A stretch of DNA of 64,000 nucleotides from Candidatus Thioglobus sp. MED-G25 (GTDB lineage: Bacteria > Pseudomonadota > Gammaproteobacteria > Arenicellales > UBA868). Position 1 is the stretch's first letter; every line of letters starts with the position of its first letter. Made by a program: the position numbers and the translations under genes. The notes under the pieces are model-generated. The model did no database searches. It had not been told where the DNA came from and saw only the letters and a program-made list of their open reading frames with translations. Of the stretch, positions 44,489 through 55,227 are shown in pieces. The stretch lies in NCBI GenBank assembly GCA_002456995.1, contig NTKC01000008.1, forward strand, positions 19,488 through 83,487, written 5' to 3'.

Positions 44489-46174
44489 ATGAACGATACT
44501 TCAAAATCGGTAACGCCAACCAATTTCATCCGACAGATCATTGAGTCAGAAATTGCCCACGGGTGTCATACAGACGGAATTGTCACCCGGTTCCCACCCG
44601 AACCCAATGGTCACCTACACATTGGCCATGCAAAGTCCATGTGTCTCAATTTTGGTCTGGCCGAAGACTTTGCCGGTCGCTGCTTTTTGCGTTTTGACGA
44701 TACCAACCCAGATAAGGAAAGCCCGGAGTATGTCGAATCAATTAAAACTGATGTGCGCTGGTTAGGATTCAACTGGGAAGATCGCCTAACCCATGCATCG
44801 AATTACTTTCCACAACTCTATGACTGGGCAGTCGAACTCATAGAGAATGGCAAAGCCTTCATCTGCAGTCTCAGTGCAGAAGAGATCCGCGCATCCCGGG
44901 GCACTCTGACCGAGCCAGGATCAGAGAGCCCTTTTCGTATCCGGCCTGTGGCTGAAAGCCTGGAACTTTTCGAAAAAATGCGCGCGGGAGATTTCCCGGA
45001 CGGCTCCCATGTTCTCCGAGCAAAAATAGACATGGCTGCGCCCAACATCCATATGCGAGATCCTACAATCTACCGCATCCGGCACAGCACCCACCACAAC
45101 ACGGGAAACCGCTGGTGTATCTATCCCATGTACGGCTTTACTCACCCGCTTTCAGATGCAATCGAAGGCGTTACCCACTCACTGTGTACTCTTGAATTCG
45201 AAGATCAAAGACCGTTTTATGACTGGGTTCTCGACAACGTAACAATTTCTAAACGACCGCGTCAGATTGAGTTCTCTAGAATGTCACTGGACTACTCGAT
45301 TATGAGCAAACGCCTGTTGACCTTGTTGGTGGATGAGAACCGTGTCAGCGGCTGGGATGACCCAAGACTGCCCACTCTTTCAGGCCTGCGACGTCGGGGC
45401 TATACCCCCCGTGCTATTCGAAACTTTTGCACCCGCATCGGTGTAACAAAGAATGAACAACAAATCGAAGCCAGCGTTCTGGAAAATTGTGTCCGCGAAG
45501 ACCTCGACAAGAATGCACCTCGTGCCTTCGCGGTGATGGACCCACTCAAAATAGTGATCGAAAACTATCCGCAAGGCCAAGTTGAACAGTTAGAAGCCCA
45601 CAATCACCCGAATGATCCGAATATGGGCAGTAGACAGATTTCTTTCTGCCGCGAAATCTATATTGACCGACAAGACTTTATGGAAGAGGCGCCGAAAAAA
45701 TTCTTTCGTCTTGCACCGGGCCGGGAAGTACGCCTGCGTTATGCCTATTTCATAACCTGTACGTCGGTAATACATGACTCAGAGGGTCACATTTCAGAAC
45801 TACGCTGTAGCTACGACCCTGAAAGCCGAGGTGGTCAGTCTCCTGATGGCAGAAAAGTCAAAGGTACACTCCATTGGGTATCGGTCCAACATGCCTTGGA
45901 TGCTGAAGTCCGCCAGTATGACCGACTCTTCCAGGATGCTAATCCGCTTGCGGATCGCAGCAAAGACTTTCTCGAACTGATCAATCCGGATTCAAAGGCA
46001 GTGATCACAAGCAGCAAAGTCGAACCCGGACTTATTAACGCCGGAGCTGGAAAGTCATTCCAGTTCGAAAGAGTCGGATACTTTTGCGTGGATCCGGAGT
46101 CAACACCCTCTCATCTTGTCTTCAACCGTACCGTCGAGCTACGAGACTCCTGGGGCAAAAAAAATCGTCCATGA
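44489..46174 (+). CDS. glnS: Glutaminyl-tRNA synthetase
   Basis: A 561-residue class I synthetase charging tRNA-Gln. [25 protein letters not shown] is the HIGH motif near residue 35, [13 protein letters not shown] follows, and the KMSKS region is [14 protein letters not shown] near 270. The C-terminal beta-barrel anticodon domain is complete. Having GlnS means the organism charges glutamine directly for tRNA-Gln, as is normal for gammaproteobacteria. Its TGA overlaps the ATG of the next gene (ATGA). Confidence 0.97.
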   Translation: MNDTSKSVTPTNFIRQIIESEIAHGCHTDGIVTRFPPEPNGHLHIGHAKSMCLNFGLAEDFAGRCFLRFDDTNPDKESPEYVESIKTDVRWLGFNWEDRLTHASNYFPQLYDWAVELIENGKAFICSLSAEEIRASRGTLTEPGSESPFRIRPVAESLELFEKMRAGDFPDGSHVLRAKIDMAAPNIHMRDPTIYRIRHSTHHNTGNRWCIYPMYGFTHPLSDAIEGVTHSLCTLEFEDQRPFYDWVLDNVTISKRPRQIEFSRMSLDYSIMSKRLLTLLVDENRVSGWDDPRLPTLSGLRRRGYTPRAIRNFCTRIGVTKNEQQIEASVLENCVREDLDKNAPRAFAVMDPLKIVIENYPQGQVEQLEAHNHPNDPNMGSRQISFCREIYIDRQDFMEEAPKKFFRLAPGREVRLRYAYFITCTSVIHDSEGHISELRCSYDPESRGGQSPDGRKVKGTLHWVSVQHALDAEVRQYDRLFQDANPLADRSKDFLELINPDSKAVITSSKVEPGLINAGAGKSFQFERVGYFCVDPESTPSHLVFNRTVELRDSWGKKNRP

Positions 46175-46614
46175 AAAAACGTAAGAAGGAACCTTGGCTA
46201 GCGGCCGATGTATATGGCCAGTCACTACAAGGACTGACCATCAATCTGATATCAGAAAATCTCGAACGCGCCCTGATTTTTCAGCAGGTCGTTCTGGGTG
46301 CAGACATTGTTTATCACGATACTGATTTCGCAGCTGTGCGTGGATATGGTGCCGAATGGATGATCCACGCAGATCACACCTACGACAATCACCCGTTGAA
46401 TGCCACACTTGCGCAACTAACTCACCGGGGGGGAGCTGTTGAATTGCGGCTTCATGGTTGTGATCCTGATAGGGCTCAAGCCCATGCGATTGCACAAGAT
46501 TTTACCGTGCTACAAAGTGCCTCCGACAAGCCTCATGGGTTGAGGGAAGCCTACCTACTGGATTCCGATGGATACCTGTGGGTTCCGGATGTACCCGTTA
46601 AGCACCAACCTTAA
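46171..46614 (+). CDS. VOC (glyoxalase/bleomycin-resistance fold) protein
   Basis: A 147-residue protein starting [19 protein letters not shown], with [47 protein letters not shown] and a C-terminal [18 protein letters not shown]. This is the vicinal-oxygen-chelate beta-alpha-beta-beta-beta pattern; the final [10 protein letters not shown] is its usual ending. ATG 46171 overlaps the glnS stop by four bases, so the track start (46084, inside glnS) is rejected. Likely a small-molecule binding enzyme; the substrate is unknown. Confidence 0.85.
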   Translation: MKKRKKEPWLAADVYGQSLQGLTINLISENLERALIFQQVVLGADIVYHDTDFAAVRGYGAEWMIHADHTYDNHPLNATLAQLTHRGGAVELRLHGCDPDRAQAHAIAQDFTVLQSASDKPHGLREAYLLDSDGYLWVPDVPVKHQP

Positions 46615-46643
46615 CTAGCCTGCTTAAGAACCACACCTGATAG

Positions 46644-49600
46644 CTAGGTAGCAACGGTTTCATTCGTACCAAGACGACTGCGTTGCTGACGCCACTTGTG
46701 AATGTTTGCTTTAAACATCAGAGCGCATGGGGTCACAATGAGAGTAAGAACAGTCGCAAAACTCAGACCAAACACAATTGAAGTAGAAAGCTGTCGCCAC
46801 CACTGAGTCGATGGCGCGCCATAGGTCACTTCGCGCGCTAGAAAATCTATATTGATCCCCAACACCATGGGTAAAAGTCCGAGTATCGTCGTGACACTGG
46901 TCAGTAGGACCGGGCGAAGTCGCTGTACCCCAGTACGCATAATAGCTTCAAAAGGGTCGGTAATTGTAGCCTTCAGCCTGTCATAAGTATCGATCAGAAC
47001 GATGTTGTTGTTAACGACAATTCCCGCAAGAGCGATCACGCCAATCCCATTCATTACGATCCCAAAAGGTGAACCGGTGATCAGTAATCCGAGAAATACA
47101 CCTATGGTCGACATAATGACCGCAAAAAGAATCAGAAAAGCACTGTAGAAACTGTTGAACTGTGTAATCAGAATGGCCGCCATCACAAACAATGCGACCA
47201 TAAAGGCCTTGCCCAGGAAGGATCGTGCCTTAGCCTGTTCTTCATCTTCACCTTTAAAAACTACGTCTATACGCTGATCAAGGTCTGCTTCCTTAATCCA
47301 CGCTTCGAGTTCACGCAATTTGCCATCAACCAAAACACCATCATCGACATCGGCTTGAACCGTGACTACCCGCTGTCCGTCGACTCGTTTTATGGTCCCG
47401 GTCTTCTCTTTTGCTTGTCGATCTACAAAGTTGGATATGGGTACAGCACCCACTGGTGTGTTCAGTCGTACATGATTGAGTTCTTCGATCGTCCTGTGGG
47501 CCTCGGGGAAACGGACTCGAATTTCAATCTCATCATCGCTATCGTCCGGTCGATAAGTGCCAATTTTATAACCAACCGTCGTCATCTGAATCATATTGCC
47601 CACGGAACCAACGTCTGCGCCGTATTTCGCTGCCTGTGCCCGATCGACCACGATCTCCCAATCGATGCCGGGCAATGGTCGTGAATCTTCTATACTGTTG
47701 AGTCCTGTCATGCTGTTGGATTTGTTGCGAACACGCGCGGCAGCGGGTATCAACAGTTCCGGGTGACGTGAGGCGAGTTGAATTTGGATTGGCTTGCCAA
47801 CTGGGGGGCCACCTTCTTCTTTTCTAAGGTCAATCACAATACCGGCGAGATCGTCTATTTGACTTCGGACCTTCTCGAAGATCTGAGCGACTTTCTCTCG
47901 GGTTCTCCAGTCGGCAAATTCCATCGATATGCTGCCGATAATGTCCTCAGCTTGTTCAGAGTTCGCGGCAGGGCCAACGCGTGTATAGAACGTCTTTACG
48001 CCGCCGATATCGATAACACGTGCTTCAACTTCACGCATTAACTGATCTTGTTCGCTTAGGGAGAGGTTACCTCGGGCACGGACCTGAATCTTGGCGTTAT
48101 CCGGCTCGACGTCCGGGAAAAACTCAACACCAGAACCGAAAGTAGCGTAACCGAGTTGTGCACAAAACAGCACAGCGATCGATCCGACCAGTACCTTGGT
48201 TGGGTGGGACAATGCAGTTCTAAGCAGCCGAGCATAAACACCCGTAAATCCAGGCACGGTCTGGAGATCACCGCGCTCACCAGCCTCCACAACACGCTGA
48301 CTCGTAATACTCGTATTTCCGGCTCGACCAAAATGACTGCCCAAAGTAGGCACAAACACCAACGCCATCAACAACGATGCCGACAGCGTGATCAACACGG
48401 TCATTGGTAGGTATTTCATAAATTCACCCACCACCCCCGGCCAAAAGGTTAAGGGTAGAAATGCTGCCAGTGTCGTTGCCGTCGATGCAATGATCGGCCA
48501 GGCCATTCTCCGAGAGGCAGCGGTGTAGGCCACCCTGGGCGTTGCGCCGTCAATCATCTGTCGGTCTGCATACTCGGTTACAACAATAGCACCATCAACC
48601 AGCATACCGACTGCAAGGATTAGGCTGAACAACACCACCATGTTCAACGAAATGTCCAGAACAAACAAAATCAGCAGAGCGGTGAGGAATGAGCCTGGTA
48701 TGGCAATTCCTACCAACCCGGCTGAACGAATACCCAACGCCGCTATCACCACAATCATCACCAAAATCACTGCACTGAGAATGCTGTTCTGCAGGTCATT
48801 CAGCAAGGTGCGAATATGATCGGACCGATCCTGTGAGTAGGTCACACTCACAGCAGCGCGGAGACCCTCTGGCCACCGTGTCCGCTCCGCTTCGACCAAT
48901 TCGCGGACCCGTTCGATGGTAGCAATGACATTTTCGCCAGAGCGTTTAGACACTTCGAGTGCAACCGATGAGCGACCGTTTACCCTTGCATAACTCATTG
49001 GATCCTTAAACGTTCGTCGAACCTCGGCAATATTGCCGACTCGAACCACCGAATCACCATCAACCTTTACAGGCAGTTCGATGATGTCTCTAACGCTCTC
49101 AAACAAACCAGGCACTTTCACCGAAAAGCGGCCCTGCCCTGTGTCCTGAAGGCCTGCTGCCACCAGCAGGTTTGAACCACGAATGGTGCTAGCAGTTGTT
49201 GCTGGATCCAGTCCGTAACTCTCCAATTCGACTGGATCGATGAGCACCTCGACCAGTTCCTTTCTTTCACCGGCAATTTTGGCCTCCAGCACTGCAGAGA
49301 GACCCTCCAGATCATCCTTTAGTTTGCGTGCCAAACGATAAAGTGTCCGATCTGGTACCTCTCCTGACAGGATGACAACAAGAACCGGAAACAAGCTGAA
49401 ATTAACCTCATGAACCTCGGGATCTTCGGAAGCAGCCGGAAGACTGCTCTTTGCAACATCAACCTGTTCACGTACATCCTGCAGAGCAGTATCAGCATCA
49501 AATCCGGCTTCAAATTCAAGCAAAACGTTCGCCCCACCTTCATAGCCAGTTGAGCGCATCTCCTTAATACCCTCTATTCCACGCATTTCCTGTTCAAGCG

Positions 49601-49799
49601 GGCGGATAATTAGACGCTCTGCATCTTCTGGCGAAATGCCATCGTGACTGACAGTCACATAAATGATGGGTATGCTGATATCAGGCTGAGATTCTTTCGG
49701 AATATCGCGATAGGCGAACGACCCCGCGATCAGGATAAAGACCAGAATCGCCAGCACAGTGCGGGAACGACCGACAGCATGATCAATCAAGGTAGTCAT
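46644..49799 (-). CDS. RND efflux transporter permease
   Basis: A 1051-residue inner-membrane protein of the RND family (AcrB/HAE1-like), about 12 transmembrane helices with two large periplasmic loops. IDHAVGRSRTVLAILVFILIAG is helix 1. ISIPIIYVTVSHDGISPEDAERLIIRPLEQEMRGIEG is the start of the first loop. GMLVDGAIVVTEYADRQ is the helix-4 region carrying the proton-relay Asp motif. It is proton-driven and exports through an adaptor and an outer-membrane factor. The adaptor is next door; no TolC-like gene is present. Substrate unknown. Confidence 0.94.
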   Translation of the reverse strand: MTTLIDHAVGRSRTVLAILVFILIAGSFAYRDIPKESQPDISIPIIYVTVSHDGISPEDAERLIIRPLEQEMRGIEGIKEMRSTGYEGGANVLLEFEAGFDADTALQDVREQVDVAKSSLPAASEDPEVHEVNFSLFPVLVVILSGEVPDRTLYRLARKLKDDLEGLSAVLEAKIAGERKELVEVLIDPVELESYGLDPATTASTIRGSNLLVAAGLQDTGQGRFSVKVPGLFESVRDIIELPVKVDGDSVVRVGNIAEVRRTFKDPMSYARVNGRSSVALEVSKRSGENVIATIERVRELVEAERTRWPEGLRAAVSVTYSQDRSDHIRTLLNDLQNSILSAVILVMIVVIAALGIRSAGLVGIAIPGSFLTALLILFVLDISLNMVVLFSLILAVGMLVDGAIVVTEYADRQMIDGATPRVAYTAASRRMAWPIIASTATTLAAFLPLTFWPGVVGEFMKYLPMTVLITLSASLLMALVFVPTLGSHFGRAGNTSITSQRVVEAGERGDLQTVPGFTGVYARLLRTALSHPTKVLVGSIAVLFCAQLGYATFGSGVEFFPDVEPDNAKIQVRARGNLSLSEQDQLMREVEARVIDIGGVKTFYTRVGPAANSEQAEDIIGSISMEFADWRTREKVAQIFEKVRSQIDDLAGIVIDLRKEEGGPPVGKPIQIQLASRHPELLIPAAARVRNKSNSMTGLNSIEDSRPLPGIDWEIVVDRAQAAKYGADVGSVGNMIQMTTVGYKIGTYRPDDSDDEIEIRVRFPEAHRTIEELNHVRLNTPVGAVPISNFVDRQAKEKTGTIKRVDGQRVVTVQADVDDGVLVDGKLRELEAWIKEADLDQRIDVVFKGEDEEQAKARSFLGKAFMVALFVMAAILITQFNSFYSAFLILFAVIMSTIGVFLGLLITGSPFGIVMNGIGVIALAGIVVNNNIVLIDTYDRLKATITDPFEAIMRTGVQRLRPVLLTSVTTILGLLPMVLGINIDFLAREVTYGAPSTQWWRQLSTSIVFGLSFATVLTLIVTPCALMFKANIHKWRQQRSRLGTNETVAT

Positions 49800-49819
49800 C
49801 TATTCAGTCTTTGACCTTA

Positions 49820-50902
49820 TTACTCGCGAACAGTGGTGACCTTCTGACCCTGTTTTACGAACTCATGCCCAACGCTAATTAGTTCTAACTCTTTTGGGAG
49901 CCCTCCAAGCCAGGTTCCCTCAGGGGTATCAGCCACCAGAGTCACAGAAAGAAATTCGACGATATTTTCCGCGTTAACCACCTTGATACCCATGACCCCC
50001 TCATCACTCAGCGTCAGCACGGCAGGAGATAAACGATGTGCGACCGTCTCACCGACCGACAGCGTGATCTTTGCGGTAATACCTTCAGCCACGGCGTGGC
50101 CAGGATTGGGAACTTCCAGTTCCACGCGAAAAGTTCGGGTAGACGCATTGCTGGATCGCGCGACATAAGTGATTTTTCCTTCAAGTTCACGCTTATCCAC
50201 AAGCACCGCGCGCCCTGAAAGACCTGGTTTTATCTTTGATACATTGTGTTCAGAAACATCCCCGGCGACGACTATGGTTGAAAGATCGAGTATCGTTACA
50301 ATCGGTTCCCCCACTTTCATGTAGTCACCGAGTTCAACAAACCTTTGATCGACGAACCCGTCAAACGGTGCACGGATCTCGGTTCTATCCATATCCACTC
50401 TAATGCTTTCTAGACCGGCCTTAGCAGCGTTCAGTAGTGCCCTAGCCTCAGACAGAGCGATCTTTGATCGAAGGTTTTTCTTTGACAAAGAGGTCGCGGC
50501 CTCGAACTCGGTCTGTCGCTGATCCAGCAGAGCCTTGGCTTGACGTAACCGTGCCGGTCGGTCGTCTGCTGCGAGCTTTACGAGCACCTCTCCCTGCCTC
50601 ACAGACTGGCCTCTGGCAACAAAGACCTTTTTGACGACACCGACGGTCTGCGCCCGCAGTCTAACTTTACGCTTTGCCTCAGTAGTTCCCAGAAGAATAA
50701 TCTCTTGCGGTACACGTTCTGACTCAACACTGCGTACACGTACCCGAGGCAGTACCGCTTCAGCTTGTTCTGCCGATGCAGAAGCACCGGAGCCTGTACC
50801 CTGATTCACAGAATGTAGATCGGAACTCTGCCAGACACCGGACAACAACCAGCCAGTGACAACCACAACAATCAGCAGCGCCAATAGTATTGACTTTTTC
50901 AT
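49820..50902 (-). CDS. RND efflux periplasmic adaptor (membrane fusion protein)
   Basis: A 360-residue protein with an N-terminal signal/anchor helix (KKSILLALLIVVVVTGWLLSGVW). A biotinyl-lipoyl-like hairpin has RLRAQTVGVVKKVFVARGQSVRQGEVLVKLA near residue 85, and a coiled-coil follows (RQAKALLDQRQTEFEAATSL to SEARALLNAAKAGLESIRVD). IRAPFDGFVDQRFVELGDYMKVGEPIVTI lies near 190. This is the HlyD-type adaptor layout. It links the RND permease to an outer-membrane channel and is expected to be co-transcribed with the permease gene 20 bases downstream. Confidence 0.93.
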   Translation of the reverse strand: MKKSILLALLIVVVVTGWLLSGVWQSSDLHSVNQGTGSGASASAEQAEAVLPRVRVRSVESERVPQEIILLGTTEAKRKVRLRAQTVGVVKKVFVARGQSVRQGEVLVKLAADDRPARLRQAKALLDQRQTEFEAATSLSKKNLRSKIALSEARALLNAAKAGLESIRVDMDRTEIRAPFDGFVDQRFVELGDYMKVGEPIVTILDLSTIVVAGDVSEHNVSKIKPGLSGRAVLVDKRELEGKITYVARSSNASTRTFRVELEVPNPGHAVAEGITAKITLSVGETVAHRLSPAVLTLSDEGVMGIKVVNAENIVEFLSVTLVADTPEGTWLGGLPKELELISVGHEFVKQGQKVTTVRE

Positions 50903-51007
50903 AGCATCAACGTGCGGAGTACCGCGTATGAGTGGAACTTTATTCTGTTGTTAAGAAACTTGTTATGGCTTTTCTGGCCACTGATCACTGTAGCGATCAC
51001 TCCTTAC

Positions 51008-51313
51008 TTAATCACGCTTTAGTGAACTGCTGAGAAATTCGGGCATCTGGAATGGCGCTTTAATCTGTACCCGCTTTTCGCGACTTCGTAATCCGGTGCG
51101 TAAATTTACATTGCGCTGTGAACAACCGAACGAAGAGGCTAGAAACTTAAGCAGTTCACTATTGGCCTTTCCTTCAGCCGGTGGTGCGCTTACTCTGACC
51201 ACGAGTCGACCACTGCGAATCTGGCCAAATTCTGACCGTTTAGCTCGCGTTACTACCTTAATCGCCAGCTCAATGTCAGACCCCTGCCACCGGAACCACC
51301 TATTATCGCACAT
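51008..51313 (-). CDS. DUF167 (YggU) family protein
   Basis: A 101-residue protein: ELAIKVVTRAKRSEFGQIRSGRLVVRVSAPPAEGKANSELLKFLASSFGCSQRNVNLRTGLRSREKRVQI. The VSAPPAEGKANSEL motif is the DUF167/UPF0235 hallmark. Function unknown; often encoded near membrane-protein genes such as yggT, which is not seen here. The unrelated neighbours give no clue. Single small gene. Confidence 0.88.
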   Translation of the reverse strand: MCDNRWFRWQGSDIELAIKVVTRAKRSEFGQIRSGRLVVRVSAPPAEGKANSELLKFLASSFGCSQRNVNLRTGLRSREKRVQIKAPFQMPEFLSSSLKRD

Positions 51314-51378
51314 TGACTTACTGAATCAGTCAGCAGTGCACAATGCTCGACAGCGAAATAAGTGTATTACTGATCGAC

Positions 51379-52167
51379 TTACAAGTGCCCAATGAAGCGG
51401 TTGATAGTATTCAGTACGAACTCAGGCTGTTCGCGATATGGTGAATGCCCGACATTCTCCAGGAAGTGACGTTCGACCTCCACAGGTACCCGGGATTCGA
51501 TTGAGTCAAGCTGGGCTATGGAGCCGTATTCGTCATCCGCTCCCTGAATCACCAATACGGGTAGGTCGATCTTGTCCAGGGAGTCCTCAATATTCCAATC
51601 CCGAATATCGGGCCGTCGCCAGAAATTATTCCAACCCCAAAAAGCACCATCAACTTGGCTACCGTGATAGCGCACCAACTTGTCCCGTAGGTCCGCTGTC
51701 TGATACATCAAACGTGCGTGATCAATCCCAGTCAGACTAATCTGTTCAAGGAAAACGTGCGGCGCCATGAGTATCAACCCTTGTAGATGCCCTTGTCTCT
51801 TACTGCCAGCATAGATAATCCCAATTGATGCGCCGTCGCTGTGGCCGATTAAAATGTACGACTCGATTTCAAATTTCTCAAGCAGTGCGGGCAGAACAAC
51901 CAACGCTTCGTGGTGGATCCAGTCAGGCGCCCTCGGCGTTGAAGTGGATCCAGAACCCCCGTAGCCGGCCCGCGAGTAGGCCAGTACAGCGAGGCCCGTC
52001 GACGCCGCTAGCAGCTGCGGAAAATCACCCCAGCTCTGAACACAGCCCAGCCCTTCATGTAAGAAGACTACCGTTCTCTGGAATGGATCGACGGTTTCTC
52101 GGCACCAGAGATACTCAAGCTCGCAGCCATCAATTTCAACGTGCTCCAGCTCGCCTATTGAATTCAA
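51379..52167 (-). CDS. Alpha/beta hydrolase beside benzoate-CoA ligase
   Basis: A 262-residue hydrolase. FLHEGLGCVQSWGDFPQLLA near residue 30 forms the oxyanion region. The nucleophile elbow is LIGHSDGASIG near 110, the acid is in VIQGADDEYGS near 210 and His in LENVGHSPYREQPE near 240. Such hydrolases occur in box clusters and may release acyl-CoA or act on a ring-cleavage product, but the substrate is unknown. The start is TTG 52167 with GGAG nine bases upstream. The 51-base gap to the ligase gene suggests co-transcription. Confidence 0.87.
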   Translation of the reverse strand: MNSIGELEHVEIDGCELEYLWCRETVDPFQRTVVFLHEGLGCVQSWGDFPQLLAASTGLAVLAYSRAGYGGSGSTSTPRAPDWIHHEALVVLPALLEKFEIESYILIGHSDGASIGIIYAGSKRQGHLQGLILMAPHVFLEQISLTGIDHARLMYQTADLRDKLVRYHGSQVDGAFWGWNNFWRRPDIRDWNIEDSLDKIDLPVLVIQGADDEYGSIAQLDSIESRVPVEVERHFLENVGHSPYREQPEFVLNTINRFIGHL

Positions 52168-52218
52168 TTCATTGGTCTCCAGGCCGCTATCAGATTCACA
52201 AAATAGAGCAGCAACTGT

Positions 52219-53787
52219 TCAGGGCTGATCTGAATCCTGATTTCGAAGCTTGTATCGCTGTATCTTTCCGGTTGCTGTCTTGGGCAATACATCTATGAAT
52301 TCAATTCTGCGGGGATACTTAAACAGTGCCAGGCGACCCTTTACAAATTTCTGAAGCTCCTCCACCAGTTCGCTTGTTTTTTCAACACCCGCTTTGAGCA
52401 CAACATAGGCCTTGGGTTTGACAAGACCGAGGTCGTCCTTGTAACCGATAACCGCGACTTCAAGAACCCGCTCATCCGCAATCATCGCGCTCTCCACTTC
52501 GAAGGGAGAGACCCAGATTCCACCGACCTTGAGCATATCGTCGGTTCTACCGCAATAAACATAGTAACCCTGGTTATCCTGATAGTATTTATCTCCCGAA
52601 CGTGTCCACTCACCCTGGAAAGTCTGGACAGACTTCTCAGGTTGTCCCCAGTAACACACAGCGCTGGAAGGGCCTGACACCAACAGCTCACCCATGCCTC
52701 CTGTTTCGACATCCAAATCGTTTTCATCAACAATACGCAACTTATACCCGCCAACAGCTCGGCCGGTTGTACCGTAGCGGACGTCGTCGGGCCTATTGCT
52801 TAGAAAGATATGCAGTAGCTCGGTGCTGCCAAGACCATCAAGAATAGGTACACCAAATCTTCTCTCCCATTCTCTTCCGATCTCCTCAGGCAGAGCTTCG
52901 CCGGCTGACACGCACAATCGAAGTCGGTCCGACACCTTGCTGCGATCGTTGGCATCGTTACTGAGTATCGCGCCGTAAAGTGTCGGCACACCAAAAAATA
53001 TTGAGACTTGTTGGTCTTTCATCACAGACAGCACAATTTCTGGCGTCGGACGATCAGCCAGTAAGACTGTACGGCACCCCACATGTAAGGGGAAGGACAT
53101 GCTGTTACCTAATCCATACGCAAAAAACAGCTTTGCTGCTGAAAAAACAACATCCGACTGATCCAATTTCAGGATCCCATCACCATATAGCCGAGCGGTC
53201 TGGACCAGATCTGAATGACGGTGAACCGCACCCTTAGGCTGCCCAGTCGATCCGGAAGTGTACAGCCAGAATGCAGAATCCTGACGCTGTGTCGGCGCTG
53301 TCGACAGCTTTGCTTCAAACGACCCCATCAATACTGACAGACTGGGTTGACCATCGATGCTAGAACCATCGATAACTACCTCCTCCAGAGACGACTGTCC
53401 GTCAATATGGGGTGCAAATTTTGGGTACAAACTTTCGGACACCACCAACACACGGGCGCACGAATCGTGCAACATGTAGGCGTAGTCAACATCCGTCAGC
53501 ATCGTATTGACGGGAACCGGAATCGCACCGATCTTAATAGCACCCCAAAATACTGCAGGAAACGACACAGAGTCAGTCATACACATCAACACACGCTGCT
53601 CCGCTTTCAATCCCAGATTCGATAATACGTTGCCGGCTTGATCAACCAAGATTGCGAGTTGCTGGTAGGTCCAGTCACCTGCATGGTCTGTGTAGGCAAT
53701 TCGGCTACCAGATGTCTTACCGGCATGCCGATCTATAAAGTGATTGGTCGCGTTGTACATCACAGGTATGTCAATTGTTGTCGCCAC
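52219..53787 (-). CDS. Benzoate-CoA ligase family AMP-binding enzyme
   Basis: A 522-residue acyl-adenylate-forming enzyme expected to activate benzoate (or a substituted analogue) to its CoA thioester. FWLYTSGSTGQPKGAVHRHSDLV near residue 175 is the P-loop. LDGLGSTELLHIFLSNRPDDVRYGTTGRAVGGYKL near 310 is typical of the benzoate ligase branch. YYVYCGRTDDMLKVGGIWVSPFEVESAM near 405 and PKTATGKIQRYKLR close it. The assignment is supported by boxC and boxB across the divergent promoter region. The start is GTG 53787; an in-frame ATG at 53760 is an alternative. Confidence 0.9.
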   Translation of the reverse strand: MATTIDIPVMYNATNHFIDRHAGKTSGSRIAYTDHAGDWTYQQLAILVDQAGNVLSNLGLKAEQRVLMCMTDSVSFPAVFWGAIKIGAIPVPVNTMLTDVDYAYMLHDSCARVLVVSESLYPKFAPHIDGQSSLEEVVIDGSSIDGQPSLSVLMGSFEAKLSTAPTQRQDSAFWLYTSGSTGQPKGAVHRHSDLVQTARLYGDGILKLDQSDVVFSAAKLFFAYGLGNSMSFPLHVGCRTVLLADRPTPEIVLSVMKDQQVSIFFGVPTLYGAILSNDANDRSKVSDRLRLCVSAGEALPEEIGREWERRFGVPILDGLGSTELLHIFLSNRPDDVRYGTTGRAVGGYKLRIVDENDLDVETGGMGELLVSGPSSAVCYWGQPEKSVQTFQGEWTRSGDKYYQDNQGYYVYCGRTDDMLKVGGIWVSPFEVESAMIADERVLEVAVIGYKDDLGLVKPKAYVVLKAGVEKTSELVEELQKFVKGRLALFKYPRRIEFIDVLPKTATGKIQRYKLRNQDSDQP

Positions 53788-53959
53788 TGCCCCGCCCTAC
53801 AGCCACTGTCCTGATAAGTGCGAGAAAGAGTATAGCGCTGGCCGAATACGGGTTCGACGGGTCAGTCGACTTCATCGGAAATTATGCAACCCTCTGGTGA
53901 AGATCAACTGAGATCGTATACTAACGCCAGTTCGACTCTCTATGTGACCATACCACGCC

Positions 53960-55225
53960 GTGACAGATCTGGCTGAACACACTCAAGAGCGGCGAAACAT
54001 CGCTGTGATTGGTGCAGGCATTGTTGGTGTCTCCTGTGCCCTCTACCTGCAACAAGCTGGATTCAACGTAACGCTATTCGACCGCGACGAGCCTGGTTCA
54101 GGTGCGACTTACGGTAACGCATGCACATTTGCCTTGTACGGCTCAATACCTGTAAACAGGCCAGACCTGATGTGGCGTTTTCCATCACTGATGTTTGGCC
54201 AGGAACGTCCTCTATCGATTGCCTGGCGCTATATGCCAAAGATGACCCCCTGGCTGATTCAGTTTCTTAAGCACTGTAGACGAAAGCATGTAGACCGCAC
54301 CATTAACGGACTTGGTAGCCTACTCCGCGATGCTGAAGATGCTTCTATGATTCTGTTTCGTGCAAGCGGTGGTGATGATCTGATCTCACGGGATGGAACG
54401 ATCTATATCTACCCATCCTCAGAATCTTTCGACGCCGACGCAGTAAATCGCCAACGCCGACTTACTCAAGGCGCCCAGATCCAGGAACTCACTGCAACCG
54501 ATCTTCAAGACCTCGAACCCAACTTAGCACCAATTTTTCCACATGCTGTGTTGTATCCGAACGGCTTTACAATACTTGACCCCAAACAGATGACCAGCCG
54601 CATGGTAGACCACCTGTGTCACACCGGCGGCCACTTTATCAAAGGCGAGGTCTCTGCTGTGGAGGCTCATTCCGCAGACCGTGTTGCATTCAAGGTTAAT
54701 GGCAACCGTCATCACTACGACCAGGCGGTTCTTGCTGGTGGTGCCTGGTCAATGCAGATTGCAAAAGACGGTTGTGAAAAGCTACCGCTCGATACTGAGC
54801 GTGGCTATCATGTGCTATTTTCGGAGTCCGCTGAGCTTCTCAACCGGCCGGTTGGATTTGCAGATGCTGGTTTTTACATGACCCCAATGTATCAGGGGCT
54901 GAGGGCCGCTGGAACCGTCGAACTCGGGGGATTAAATGCTGCTCCCAATCCTGAGCGCCTGGCTTATATTGAACGTCGTGTACGGCAGGCGCTACCGGAT
55001 GTCGGGCCCGCGTCGGATACCTGGCTTGGCTTTCGGCCAACATTGCCGGACAGCCTACCGGTGATTGGCCGTTCCAGACACAATCCCAATCTAATTTTTG
55101 CCTTTGGACACCATCATCTGGGGCTGACACTGGGCGGTATTACCGGCAAGCTGGTGAGTGAGATTGCGGCAGGCGCAATACCCTCACTCGACGTCACACC
55201 ATTTAGACCGGACCGTTTCAGTTGA
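53960..55225 (+). CDS. FAD-dependent oxidoreductase, DadA-like, within the box operon
   Basis: A 421-residue DAO-family flavoprotein. The dinucleotide-binding motif IAVIGAGIVGVSCALYLQQAGFNVTLFDRDEPGSGATYGNACTFA opens it, and DTWLGFRPTLPDSLPVIGRSRHNPNLIFAFGHHHLGLTLGGITG closes the FAD site. This resembles D-amino-acid dehydrogenase (DadA) and its relatives. The gene is GTG-initiated, and its TGA lies three bases before the boxC ATG (or overlaps a TTG start). That links it with boxC and boxB. No box-pathway step needs such an enzyme, so it may feed an aromatic amino-acid-type substrate. The specificity is unknown. Confidence 0.88.
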   Translation: MTDLAEHTQERRNIAVIGAGIVGVSCALYLQQAGFNVTLFDRDEPGSGATYGNACTFALYGSIPVNRPDLMWRFPSLMFGQERPLSIAWRYMPKMTPWLIQFLKHCRRKHVDRTINGLGSLLRDAEDASMILFRASGGDDLISRDGTIYIYPSSESFDADAVNRQRRLTQGAQIQELTATDLQDLEPNLAPIFPHAVLYPNGFTILDPKQMTSRMVDHLCHTGGHFIKGEVSAVEAHSADRVAFKVNGNRHHYDQAVLAGGAWSMQIAKDGCEKLPLDTERGYHVLFSESAELLNRPVGFADAGFYMTPMYQGLRAAGTVELGGLNAAPNPERLAYIERRVRQALPDVGPASDTWLGFRPTLPDSLPVIGRSRHNPNLIFAFGHHHLGLTLGGITGKLVSEIAAGAIPSLDVTPFRPDRFS

Positions 55226-55227
55226 CG

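Noticed and set aside
46084-46170. Upstream start for the VOC protein
   Set aside because: It lies within glnS; the ATGA overlap at 46171 is the natural start.
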